DNA of 51,339 nt. It comes from Propionibacteriales bacterium (GTDB taxonomy: Bacteria > Actinomycetota > Actinomycetes > Propionibacteriales > Nocardioidaceae). Below the pieces are notes generated by a model. It was not told where the DNA came from, searched no databases, and saw nothing but the letters and a program-made list of their open reading frames with translations. Positions within the stretch are counted from its first letter, which is position 1, and every line of letters starts with the position of its first letter. Below are positions 26,084-34,026 of the stretch, in pieces. The position numbers were made by a program, and so were the translations under genes. Where the stretch lies: NCBI GenBank assembly GCA_009377795.1, contig WHTJ01000022.1, positions 1-51,339 on the forward strand, read 5' to 3'.

Positions 26084-26169
26084 ACGTCAACGCTATGCCA
26101 CGGCCCAGTCGCCCGAGCCGGGCCGGGCACGCCGGATGCGCAACACCCCGAGGCCGTACGATGCGCCGT

Positions 26170-27561
26170 ATGAGCGTCGAGGGACTTCAGCGAGCGCAGC
26201 AGGTGATGACCGAAGCGGGTGTGCACCCTCGTGCCATCGACGTGTTCTCGCACTACTACCGGGTGTTGGAGTCCGGCGAGACCGGGATGATTCCCGAGGC
26301 CGGCATCGAGCCGATCGCGGAGCTGCCGCGGCTGGCCGACCTCGATCCCGATCCGGGTGCGGCACGAGACGCGCTGGCGAGGACGGTCGTCATCAAGCTC
26401 AACGGCGGTCTGGGCACGTCGATGGGCATGGACCGCGCCAAGTCGCTGCTGGAGGTCCGGTCCGGGCGGAGCTTCCTCGACATCATCGCCGAACAGGTTC
26501 TGGCGTTGCGCGAGGAGTACGACGCGAGCCTGCCGCTGCTCTTCATGAACAGCTTCCGTACGAGGGACGACACGCTCGCCGCGCTGAAGAAGTACGACGG
26601 CCTCGCGGTCGGAGACCTGCCCCTGGACTTCCTGCAGAACCGCGAACCCAAGCTGCGATCCGACGACCTCACCCCGGTGAGCTGGCCGGCCGACCCGTCC
26701 TTGGAGTGGTGCCCGCCCGGCCACGGCGATCTCTACACCGCACTCGAGGTGTCCGGCGTACTCCGGAACCTGATCGAGGCCGGCTACCGATACGCGTTCG
26801 TGTCCAACGCGGACAACCTCGGTGCGCGTCCCGATCCGCGCTTGGCCGCGTGGTTCGCCGGGCTCGCGGTACCGTTCGCGTCCGAGTCCTGCCGGCGTAC
26901 GCCCGCCGACCGCAAGGGCGGGCACCTCGCGGTACGCCGGTCCGACGGCCGGCTCGTGCTGCGCGAGTCGGCGCAGACCCTGCCCGAGGACGGCGACGCC
27001 TTCGCCGACATCGGGCGGCATCGCTATTTCAACAGCAACAACCTGTGGCTCGATCTCGGTGCGCTCGCGGACACGCTGGACGCCACGGGCGGGGTCCTCG
27101 GGCTGCCGGTCATCCGCAACGTGAAGACCGTCGACCCGACCAGGCCGGACTCGCCGGAGGTGATCCAGATCGAGACCGCGATGGGTGCGGCGGTCGAGGT
27201 GTTCGACCATGCCGCGGCGATCGAGGTCGACCGGTCGCGTTTCCTGCCGGTCAAGACCACGAGCGACCTATTGGTGCTCAGGTCGGACGCGTACGAGCTC
27301 ACCCGCGACGCGCAGGTACGCCTGGTCGACGGCCGGCACGACGCGCCGCTGGTCAGTCTCGGCTCGGCGTACAAGGTCGTGCACGACTTCGACGCCCGGT
27401 TCCCGTATGGTCCGCCCTCGCTGGTCGGCTGCGACAGCCTGACGGTGCACGGGGACTGGACCTTCGGCCGCCACATACGGGTCGTCGGTTCGGCCGTGGT
27501 GGGGGCAGACGGATCTCCGGGAACGGTCGAGGACGGCACGGTGGTCGGACCGGTCGGCTGA
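26170..27561 (+). CDS. UTP-glucose-1-phosphate uridylyltransferase (UDPGP type)
   Basis: A 463-residue enzyme of the UDPGP family (eukaryotic-like type), not the short bacterial GalU. The nucleotide loop KLNGGLGTSMGMDRAKSLLEV is diagnostic; FMNSFRTRDDTL, PPGHGDLY, FVSNADNLGA and HRYFNSNNLW are further conserved sites, and KTTSDLLVL carries the active-site Lys. It makes UDP-glucose for cell-envelope glycans. ATG 26170 is chosen, ATG 26161 being a close alternative. It is the first gene of the run into glp. Confidence 0.92.
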   Translation: MSVEGLQRAQQVMTEAGVHPRAIDVFSHYYRVLESGETGMIPEAGIEPIAELPRLADLDPDPGAARDALARTVVIKLNGGLGTSMGMDRAKSLLEVRSGRSFLDIIAEQVLALREEYDASLPLLFMNSFRTRDDTLAALKKYDGLAVGDLPLDFLQNREPKLRSDDLTPVSWPADPSLEWCPPGHGDLYTALEVSGVLRNLIEAGYRYAFVSNADNLGARPDPRLAAWFAGLAVPFASESCRRTPADRKGGHLAVRRSDGRLVLRESAQTLPEDGDAFADIGRHRYFNSNNLWLDLGALADTLDATGGVLGLPVIRNVKTVDPTRPDSPEVIQIETAMGAAVEVFDHAAAIEVDRSRFLPVKTTSDLLVLRSDAYELTRDAQVRLVDGRHDAPLVSLGSAYKVVHDFDARFPYGPPSLVGCDSLTVHGDWTFGRHIRVVGSAVVGADGSPGTVEDGTVVGPVG

Positions 27562-27608
27562 CGACGCGGGCGGCGACTAGGCCGCGCGCACGGGTTAGGG
27601 TTTGGCGC

Positions 27609-28841
27609 ATGGCGCGCGAACTGGTGTCGGTCGACGACCACCTGCAGCGGATCCTGGACACGGTGTATCCGCTGCAGCCTTACGACCAGCCGCTGCTGGA
27701 GGCGCTCGATCTCCCGATCTGCGAAGAGGTGGTCTCGCCGATCGACCTGCCGGGTTTCGACAACTCGGCGATGGACGGCTACGCCGTACGCAGCGAGGAG
27801 GTCGCCGAGGCGACGGAGTCCTATCCGGTCTGGCTTCCCGTGGTGGGGGAGTCGGCCGCGGGGCAGTCGGAGGCGTTCGCCCTGTCCGCGGGGTCCGCGC
27901 TGCGGATCATGACCGGCGCCCCGGTGCCAGCGGGCGCGGACGCGATCGTGCCGCTGGAATGGACGAACCGCGGGATCGCGGAGGTGGCCATCCACCGGGC
28001 GGCTCCGCCCGGTCTGCACGTACGCCGGGTGGGCGAGGACATCCGGGCCGGGCAGCGGCTGTTCGAGGAGGGAACCGTCCTCGGTCCGAGGGAGATCGGA
28101 CTGCTCGCGGCCGTGGGGCGCGCGCAGGTCCGGGCCCGCCCCCGGCCGCGCGTGGTCGTGATATCCACCGGTTCCGAGCTTCGCGAACCGGGGACCGCGC
28201 TCGGATTCGACTCGGTGTACGACTCGAACAGCCACGCGCTCGCGGCGGCCGCGCGCCGGGCGGGCGCGGTCTCGTACCGCGTCGGCATCGTTTCCGACGA
28301 TCCTCACGAGTTCAGGGCCGCGCTCTCTGACCAGCTGGTGCGGGCGGACGTCGTGGTCACCAGCGGCGGGGTCAGCAAGGGCGACTACGACGTGGTCAAG
28401 GAGGTCCTGAGCAAGTCCGGCGGCGTCGACTTCTACGACGTCGCGATGAAGCCGGGGAAGCCTCAGGGGTTCGGTACGGTCGGCGAGGACGACACCCCGA
28501 TCTTCACCCTGCCGGGCAACCCGGTCTCGGCGTACGTCTCCTTCGAGGTCTTCGTACTCCCGGCCATCCGGCGGCTGATGGGGCGAATGCCGTACCGCCG
28601 GCCGATGGTCCGCGCGATCTCCGGCAAGCTGATCCGGTCGGTTCCGGGCAAGCAGCAGTACATCCGGGCCCAGTTCGCCGTCGATCCGCGCGGCGCGCAT
28701 GTCAGTCCGGTGGGCGGCGACGGCTCGCACCTGATCGGCGATCTCGCGGCCGCCAACGCGCTGATCGTCGCACCGGACCACGTCGTAGAGGTCCCCGCCG
28801 GCTCGCACGCCGACGTGATCGTCCTCGACCGGGACTTCTGA
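27609..28841 (+). CDS. glp: Gephyrin-like molybdotransferase Glp (MoeA family)
   Basis: A 410-residue MoeA-family protein: LPGFDNSAMDGYA, ESAAGQ and MTGAPVPAGADAIVPLE from the first domains, VISTGSEL and DSNSHALAAAARRAG from the MPT-binding domain, TSGGVSKGDYD, KPGKPQGFG and TLPGNPVSAYVSFEVF. The enzyme inserts molybdate into adenylylated molybdopterin. The copy located between the uridylyltransferase and the rimJ/sepX genes is the one shown in Corynebacterium to act in cell division as Glp, bound to the membrane receptor GlpR. Here the next genes are moaC and moaB/mog, so it may serve both roles. Confidence 0.93.
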   Translation: MARELVSVDDHLQRILDTVYPLQPYDQPLLEALDLPICEEVVSPIDLPGFDNSAMDGYAVRSEEVAEATESYPVWLPVVGESAAGQSEAFALSAGSALRIMTGAPVPAGADAIVPLEWTNRGIAEVAIHRAAPPGLHVRRVGEDIRAGQRLFEEGTVLGPREIGLLAAVGRAQVRARPRPRVVVISTGSELREPGTALGFDSVYDSNSHALAAAARRAGAVSYRVGIVSDDPHEFRAALSDQLVRADVVVTSGGVSKGDYDVVKEVLSKSGGVDFYDVAMKPGKPQGFGTVGEDDTPIFTLPGNPVSAYVSFEVFVLPAIRRLMGRMPYRRPMVRAISGKLIRSVPGKQQYIRAQFAVDPRGAHVSPVGGDGSHLIGDLAAANALIVAPDHVVEVPAGSHADVIVLDRDF

Positions 28842-28842
28842 G

Positions 28843-29331
28843 ATGACCGAGCAGGAGGGTCGCCGCCGCGGCCTGAGTCACGTCGACGAGAGCGGGGCGG
28901 CGCGCATGGTGGACGTGTCCGAGAAGGACGTGACCGCGCGCACGGCCACCGCCTCCGGCATGGTGCAGGTGTCGCCGGAGGTGGTGCGGCTGCTCCGCGA
29001 GGACGAGATGCCGAAGGGCGATGCGCTCGCCACCGCGCGGATCGCCGGGATCATGGCGGCGAAGCGGACACCGGACCTCGTGCCGCTGTGCCACCCGCTG
29101 GCGATCAGCGGCGTCACCGTCGACCTCGAGGTGCAGGACGCGGGGGTGCGGATCGACGCGGCGGTGCGCACGACCGATCGAACCGGCGTCGAGATGGAGG
29201 CCCTGACCGCGGTGTCGGTCGCCGCCCTCACGGTGGTGGACATGGTCAAGGGTGTCGACCGGTCCGCGGTGATCACCGACATACGGGTCGAGAGCAAGAG
29301 CGGAGGGCGCAGCGGATCGTGGCGGCGATGA
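28843..29331 (+). CDS. moaC: Cyclic pyranopterin monophosphate synthase MoaC
   Basis: A 162-residue MoaC: LSHVDESGAARMVDVSEKDVTARTA, the active-site LCHPLAISG, VEMEALTAVSVAALTVVDMVK and the Lys in DMVKGVDR. It converts the MoaA product into cPMP in molybdopterin synthesis. It starts one base after the glp stop, and its stop overlaps the ATG of the next gene. In M. tuberculosis the equivalent neighbourhood lacks this gene, so the Moco pair has been inserted into the division cluster here. Confidence 0.94.
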   Translation: MTEQEGRRRGLSHVDESGAARMVDVSEKDVTARTATASGMVQVSPEVVRLLREDEMPKGDALATARIAGIMAAKRTPDLVPLCHPLAISGVTVDLEVQDAGVRIDAAVRTTDRTGVEMEALTAVSVAALTVVDMVKGVDRSAVITDIRVESKSGGRSGSWRR

Positions 29332-29843
29332 GTCCGGACGCCGCGCCGCGTGCGCTGGTGGTGACGGTGTCGAACCGCGCGGCGGCGGGCGTGTACTCCG
29401 ACGACGCCGGTCCGCTGATCGCGGAGTCGCTCGCCGGGCTGGGATGCCGGGTCGAGGGACCGGTGGTGATCGCGGACGGCGAGCCGGTGGCGGAGACCCT
29501 GCGGGACGCCGTTCGCGACGGCTTCGACGTCGTACTCACCACCGGTGGCACCGGGCTGACCCCGCTGGACCTGACGCCGGAGATGACCCGGCGGGTGATC
29601 GACCATGAGGTGCCGGGCATCGCGGAGGCGATCCGGGCGTACGGCGTCGGCAAGGGCATCCCCACCGCGGCACTGTCCCGCGCGGTCTGCGGAGTCGCCG
29701 GGCTGACCCTCGTGATCAACCTGCCCGGATCCCCCGGAGGCGTGCGCGACGGCCTTGCGGTGCTGGAACCGGTGCTGTTGCATGCGATAGACCAGATCGG
29801 CGGGGGCGATCATCCGAGACCTCAGAAGGGAACCGGGTCCTGA
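29328..29843 (+). CDS. MoaB/Mog-family molybdopterin adenylyltransferase
   Basis: A 171-residue MogA/MoaB-like protein: VTVSNRAAAGVYSDDAGPLI, DVVLTTGGTGLTPLDLTPE (the MPT-binding TTGGTG loop), and GLTLVINLPGSPGGVRD. It would adenylylate molybdopterin before metal insertion by MoeA. ATG 29328 overlaps the moaC stop (ATGA); GTG 29319, 11 bp after GGAGGG, is an alternative that adds three residues. The stop overlaps the probable CTG start of the acetyltransferase. Confidence 0.92.
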   Translation: MSPDAAPRALVVTVSNRAAAGVYSDDAGPLIAESLAGLGCRVEGPVVIADGEPVAETLRDAVRDGFDVVLTTGGTGLTPLDLTPEMTRRVIDHEVPGIAEAIRAYGVGKGIPTAALSRAVCGVAGLTLVINLPGSPGGVRDGLAVLEPVLLHAIDQIGGGDHPRPQKGTGS

Positions 29844-30436
29844 AGCCGGGATGGGCCGTCACGGTCGCCGAGGGCAGGATTGGTGTCCGCCCGATTCGCC
29901 TCCGGGACGGGCGAGCGTGGCGACGGCTGCGCGCGCGCAACCGGAGCTGGCTGCACGAGTGGGATGCCACGCTCCCGCCCGGAGGCGAGGAAACGGCGAG
30001 CAGCTACGGCCGGATGGTGCGGCAGCTGCGGTCCAGTGCGCGCGCCGGACGCGCGCTGCCGTACGTGTCGACGTACGACGGCGCGATGGTCGGCCAGGTC
30101 GGCGTGCACAACATCGTGTGGGGCTCGGCCTGCTTCGGTCAGGTGAGCTACTGGATCGACGAGGCGCACGCGGGCCGGGAGATCGTGCCGACCGCGGTGG
30201 CTCTGCTGGGCGACCACTGCTTCCGGAGACTGGGCCTGCATCGGCTGGAGATCGCCGTACGTCCGGAGAACACCGCCTCCGTCCGGGTCGCGGAGAAGCT
30301 GGGATTCACCCTGATCGGGATGGCGCCACGGTATCTGCACATCAACGGCGCATGGCGGGACCACCATCTGTACGCGGTGACCGTCGAGGACGTGCCCGAG
30401 GGATTGCTCGCCCGCTGGAGCCAGCGTCGGCGTTGA
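29840..30436 (+). CDS. RimJ-type GNAT acetyltransferase, probable CTG start
   Basis: A 198-residue GNAT protein of the RimJ/RimL group: VGVRPIRLRDG-like start (IGVRPIRLRDGRAWRRL), SYWIDEAHAGREIVPTAVAL in the acetyl-CoA site, and LHRLEIAVRPENTASVRVAEKLGF. No ATG, GTG or TTG exists in frame before Met at 30014, which would remove the first third of the domain. The frame reads into the end of moaB; a CTG at 29840 overlaps the moaB stop (CTGA) and lies 9 bp after AGAAGGG, so it is the best start. It probably acetylates N-termini. It sits between glp and the sepX/glpR-like gene, as rimJ (Rv0995) does in M. tuberculosis. Confidence 0.85.
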   Translation: MKPGWAVTVAEGRIGVRPIRLRDGRAWRRLRARNRSWLHEWDATLPPGGEETASSYGRMVRQLRSSARAGRALPYVSTYDGAMVGQVGVHNIVWGSACFGQVSYWIDEAHAGREIVPTAVALLGDHCFRRLGLHRLEIAVRPENTASVRVAEKLGFTLIGMAPRYLHINGAWRDHHLYAVTVEDVPEGLLARWSQRRR

Positions 30437-30527
30437 GATCTCCATTCACATCAGTCACACGAGTTGTATTGCGACACACCGGCCTCGGTGCGCCGCGCCG
30501 CCTGGGATCGGCTTTACGGTCATACCC

Positions 30528-31391
30528 GTGGGCTGGTCCGGACTGGTGTACGTCGCGATCGTCGTCTGCTGGGCGGCGTACCTCGTGCCGTTCGCGCTCA
30601 AGCGGTACGACGAGGCGACCCGGAAGCGGTCGGTCGACCGGTTCTCGGCAGCCATGCGCGTGCTCGGCCGGAAGAGCTCGGCCCAGTCCCGCGGCACCAT
30701 CACCACGGTCAAGCCGACGGTCAGACCGTCCGGCGAGCCTTCGGCGGTCAGGGTCGGTGGCCGCCCGGCCGAGCCCCCTGCCGAACCCCCCGTCGAGCCC
30801 CCAGTTGAGCAGGGCGATCGAGCACAGAGGGCGGCCGCGCGGGCGGCCGCCTTTCGGCGTCGCCGGGTCTTGGCACTGCTCCTTGCGCTGACCGCACTGG
30901 TGGCCGGTGTCTCGGCCCTGCCGGCGGTGCAGTGGTGGGCGCCGGGGGTTCCGGCTGCTCTGACCCTAGGCTTCTTGTGGCTCTGCCACAGTCAGGCCCG
31001 CCGGGCGAGCGACGCGTACTGGGATACGGCCGCGGTCCGCGATGAGTCCGAACGCGAGGCCTCGGCGGGATCGGATTCGGCCGTCGGCGTGGACGACGAG
31101 CCGACCGTGGTCCTCGACCGCGACGAGCTGCCGCAGGTCGCGGTGCCGGTGGATACCACCGACGGCGGCACGCTGTGGGACCCGGTTCCGGTGACCCTGC
31201 CGACGTACGTCTCGAAGCCCAAGGCCCACCGGACCATCCGTACGATCGACCTCGGCGAGCCCGGCACTTGGACGTCGGGGCGCACCGAGGAGGACGCCGC
31301 GCTCGTCGAGCGGGCAGAGGCGCAGGAGGCCGCCGAAGCCGGCGAGCCGGCAGACTCACCGGCGGAGGAGCAGCACGCCGTCGGTGGCTGA
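30528..31391 (+). CDS. SepX/GlpR-like divisome membrane protein
   Basis: 287 residues with an N-terminal helix (GLVYVAIVVCWAAYLVPFAL), a basic and Pro-rich cytoplasmic stretch, two further helices (VLALLLALTALVAGVSAL and GVPAALTLGFLWLCHSQ) and an acidic C-terminal tail of ~120 residues. The start MGWSGLVYVAIVVCWAAYLVP-like opening and the RYDEATRKRSVDRFSAAMRVL segment match the actinomycete protein known as SepX in Streptomyces and GlpR in Corynebacterium, which recruits Glp to the septum. Position four genes after glp supports this. The last gene before tRNA-Ala. Confidence 0.85.
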   Translation: MGWSGLVYVAIVVCWAAYLVPFALKRYDEATRKRSVDRFSAAMRVLGRKSSAQSRGTITTVKPTVRPSGEPSAVRVGGRPAEPPAEPPVEPPVEQGDRAQRAAARAAAFRRRRVLALLLALTALVAGVSALPAVQWWAPGVPAALTLGFLWLCHSQARRASDAYWDTAAVRDESEREASAGSDSAVGVDDEPTVVLDRDELPQVAVPVDTTDGGTLWDPVPVTLPTYVSKPKAHRTIRTIDLGEPGTWTSGRTEEDAALVERAEAQEAAEAGEPADSPAEEQHAVGG

Positions 31392-31472
31392 GTACCGCTG
31401 TTGGGGTGCGTGTTAGAGTTCATCCCCGTTCATCGCGGAGGTCCTGAACCGGTCCTTGTGCAACGCGAATCT

Positions 31473-31545
31473 GGGGCTGTGGCGCAGCTGGTAGCGCGTC
31501 TCGTTCGCAACGAGAAGGTCAGGGGTTCGAGTCCCCTCAGCTCCA
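31473..31545 (+). tRNA. tRNA-Ala (anticodon CGC)
   Basis: Full cloverleaf: acceptor GGGGCTG/CAGCTCC with the alanine identity pair G3-U70, D stem GCGC/GCGC, anticodon stem TCTCG/CGAGA with loop TTCGCAA (CGC), T arm AGGGG-TTCGAGT-CCCCT, discriminator A. The 3' portion from 31504 is duplicated at 35045, showing that an element integrated here. Confidence 0.96.
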
Positions 31546-31548
31546 CCC
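31504..31548. repeat. att site, left copy (within tRNA-Ala)
   Basis: 45 bp from the anticodon loop of tRNA-Ala to three bases past its end, repeated at 35045-35089 with 43 of 45 identical. The two differences (31522 G and 31536 C here) are the two partners of one base pair in the T stem, so both versions still fold. It marks the junction created by integrase-mediated insertion and keeps the tRNA gene complete. Confidence 0.9.
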
Positions 31549-31611
31549 GGCGAACGCCCAGGTCAGCGGCCGAATTGGCCGAGCTTGGGCTGAGCCGGCT
31601 TTCGGGCCCGT

Positions 31612-31627
31612 GGGAGACATGGGAGAC
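31612..31627. repeat. GGGAGAC arm-type repeats, left end of island
   Basis: GGGAGAC occurs at 31612-31618 and 31621-31627. The same pair recurs at the other end of the island (34930-34936 and 34941-34947) in the same orientation. Paired short direct repeats at both ends, close to the att copies, are what integrase arm-binding sites look like. Confidence 0.6.
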
Positions 31628-31725
31628 GGCTTTGTCGCCCATCGGGTCTCCGAGGAGGTCGCGGCGTCCACCGCGCCCTTCAGCGCTGGCACCCAGTCAA
31701 CCAGCTTGGTCCGTTCTGCGCCCGT

Positions 31726-32004
31726 TTAGCGATTACAGAAACTCCTCCATCGGGCCTCCAGGGCATCGCTGATCGCTTGCTCCATCTCTGGTGTGACGTG
31801 TTCGTACACTCGTGCGATGCCGGGCACCTTGTGGCCGAGCCGTGCCTTGCGCGCGACCTCTGGTATGCCAGACTCCACCAGCCACGTTGAGTGGGTGTGC
31901 CGTCCTTCGTGAAAGGTGAAACCGGTCAGGATGGGAGGCATGTGGTCCTTGGCACTGGGATCGCCCGGCGTGATGCCGTGCCGGGCCGGCCGCCAGTAGC
32001 GCAT
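31726..32004 (-). pseudogene. Tyrosine integrase, C-terminal remnant
   Basis: A 92-codon fragment with the catalytic C-terminus of a tyrosine recombinase: FTFHEGRHTHSTWL gives His-x2-Arg-His, then ARLGHKVPG supplies the next His and ARVYEHVTPEMEQAI the nucleophile Tyr. The opening MRYWRPARHGITPGDP is an internal segment in intact relatives of ~400+ residues, so the first three quarters are lost; the break falls where the substrate-binding-protein fragment begins. Its stop faces the left att site, the usual position of int beside its tRNA. The island can therefore not mobilise itself. Confidence 0.85.
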
Positions 32005-32010
32005 ATGGTC

Positions 32011-32214
32011 AGCGCCGGCACCTTCGCCACCGACGACCCGAGACGGACTTCTCCCAGGTCCTGGTCACCGCGGACAGTCCGATCAAGAGCCCGGAGCATC
32101 TGGACGGCCGCTCCGTGGCGGTCAACACCCTCGCTAACATCGCCGAGGTCACCATCCGCGGTTCACTGGAGGCCGCCGGTGCCGAGCACCCGAACATCGA
32201 CTTCGTCGAGATGG
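32011..32214 (+). pseudogene. ABC transporter substrate-binding protein fragment
   Basis: Translation in the plus strand reads GTFATDDPR, then after a one-base shift TDFSQVLVTADSPIKSPEHL and DGRSVAVNTLANIAEVTIRG up to NIDFVEM. This is an internal piece of a NMT1/SsuA-like periplasmic binding protein (TDFSQVLV... loop and the DGK/RxVAVNTL strand). Both ends are lost and a base is missing near 32040. Similarity stops after 32214. It is debris carried by, or trapped in, the island and abuts the truncated integrase. Confidence 0.7.
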
Positions 32215-32406
32215 AGCACATCTCGAACAACCCTGACGAGTTCCGCGAGGCCCGGCGCGTAACGCGCGTCGGACCCCACGATCGGCCCGTCTGCTCGACG
32301 CGCTGGCCGAGAAAGTGACGTCCCTCACTCATCCGGCCACCCGATGTCACATCTGAGCGAGCCGCGGTGTCTTTCGGGTAGAGGTCGAGCTACCGGGAGG
32401 GGAAGC

Positions 32407-34026
32407 ATGACCACCACCGTTGAAACTCCGACGAATCGGCGCGGCAACCGGGTCCCGAGGCGGGGCGGACGGGTCGTCGAGTTCGTCGAGCGGCGGATGG
32501 CGGCGAGTGGCTGGGTCAGGCGCATCCCGCGCCGGGCGTTTCCCAACCATTGGTCGTTGTGGCTGGGCTACATCGCGTTGTTCAGCTTCGTTGTGATCAT
32601 CGTGTCCGGTGTCTTCCTGACAGTGTGGTTCGAACCGTCGATGGCACCGGTTGAGTACGACGGTGCTTACGCGCTCATGCAGGGTGTGGTGGTCTCCGAG
32701 GCGTACGCGTCCACCCTCGACATCTCCTTCGAGACTCGCGGTGGACTGCTGACGCGTCAGGTCCACTACTGGGCGACGCACGTGTTCATCGCCGCCATGT
32801 CAATACACCTGCTACAGGTGTTCTTCACCGGCGCGTTCCGCAAGCCCCGCCAGCGCAACTGGCTGATCGGGCTCGGCCTGCTCGTGCTGGGTATCGTCGG
32901 CGGCTACACCGGCCACGCGTTGCCGGACGACCTGCTGTCGGGGACGGGTCTACGAGTTGTCGAGGGCGGCATGCGTTCCATCCCGATCGTCGGGACGTCC
33001 CTGTCCTCGTTCATCTTCGGCGGCGAGTATCCCGGCGAGGACATCATCGGCCGCCTCCACGTCGTCCACGTATTCGTCATACCAGCGCTGATTATCGTGC
33101 TGCTCATCGTGCATCTGGTTCTGGCCCGGCGCCACGGCCGCACCCAGTGGGGTGGTGCGGGCAAGACCAACCGGACCGTCGTCGGCTCCCCATTCCCGGT
33201 GCACATCGCCAGGGCCAGCGGGCTGGCGCTGATCGTGGCCGGCCTTATCGTGCTGATGGCGGCTACCCTGCAGATCAACCCGGTGTGGCTGTGGGGTCCC
33301 GCCGACCCGTCACAGGCCAGCGCCGGCAGCCAACCGGACTGGTACGTCGGGTTCCTCGACGGCGCACAACGGCTGATGCCGCCCGTGGATATTCATGTCT
33401 TCGGATACGAGTTGGCGTTGAGCGTGCTCGTCCCGGTCATACTGCTGCCCGGGGTCCTCGTCACCGCGCTGGCGATCTATCCCTGGATCGAGCAGAAGAT
33501 CACCGGCGACACCCGCGACCAGCACATCCTCGACCGGCCGCGCACAGTGCCCGCCCGCACCGGGCTCGGGGCTGCATTTATCGTCTTCTACCTCCTGCTC
33601 TGGATCGCTGGCGGCAACGACATCCTCGCCACCACATTCCATGTTTCGGTGAACTTCGTGACCCGGTTCCTGCAAGTCGCAGTCATCCTCCTTCCACCGC
33701 TCGCGTATGCGATCACGAAGCGGATCTGCCTCGGCCTGCTACGCGAAGATCGCGACAAACTGCTGCACGGACTCGAAACCGGCCGCATCATCCGCGGCCC
33801 CGACGGTGGGTACTCCGAGACACACGTCCCGCTGAGCCAAGACGACGCGCACGCACTCACCCAGCCAGAGCGCCGGGTCCTGCACGACCCCGAGCCTGAG
33901 CTTGACGAGAACGGCATCCCAGCACCCCGGCCCCGCTGGTCCAAACTCCGCACCCGGCTATCGAAGAGCTATTTCGGCGATGACGTTCACACATCCGCGG
34001 CGGAGGAAATCAGCCATGACCGTTGA
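32407..34026 (+). CDS. qcrB: Orphan cytochrome bc1 complex cytochrome b subunit (QcrB)
   Basis: A 539-residue QcrB. It has the actinobacterial layout: HWSLWLGYIALFSFVV first helix, haem-ligand His pairs in RQVHYWATHVFIAAMSIH and RLHVVHVFVIPALIIV, the GYTGHALPDDLLSGTGLR loop, and QPDWYVGFLDGAQRLMP, the PDWY version of the quinol-site PEWY motif. A C-terminal extension of ~90 residues with EDRDKLLHGLETGRI is as in other actinomycete QcrB proteins. The start is ATG 32407 after GGGAGGGG; the longer frame lacks homology. No qcrA or qcrC lies nearby, so this is a second copy or an alternative subunit carried by the tRNA-Ala island. It overlaps a J-domain gene by 11 bp. Confidence 0.93.
   Translation: MTTTVETPTNRRGNRVPRRGGRVVEFVERRMAASGWVRRIPRRAFPNHWSLWLGYIALFSFVVIIVSGVFLTVWFEPSMAPVEYDGAYALMQGVVVSEAYASTLDISFETRGGLLTRQVHYWATHVFIAAMSIHLLQVFFTGAFRKPRQRNWLIGLGLLVLGIVGGYTGHALPDDLLSGTGLRVVEGGMRSIPIVGTSLSSFIFGGEYPGEDIIGRLHVVHVFVIPALIIVLLIVHLVLARRHGRTQWGGAGKTNRTVVGSPFPVHIARASGLALIVAGLIVLMAATLQINPVWLWGPADPSQASAGSQPDWYVGFLDGAQRLMPPVDIHVFGYELALSVLVPVILLPGVLVTALAIYPWIEQKITGDTRDQHILDRPRTVPARTGLGAAFIVFYLLLWIAGGNDILATTFHVSVNFVTRFLQVAVILLPPLAYAITKRICLGLLREDRDKLLHGLETGRIIRGPDGGYSETHVPLSQDDAHALTQPERRVLHDPEPELDENGIPAPRPRWSKLRTRLSKSYFGDDVHTSAAEEISHDR

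Noticed and set aside
26136-28841. 901-codon frame that would fuse upstream sequence to Glp
   Set aside because: The part before 27609 is a shadow of the uridylyltransferase gene; the true Glp start at 27609 gives the normal family length.
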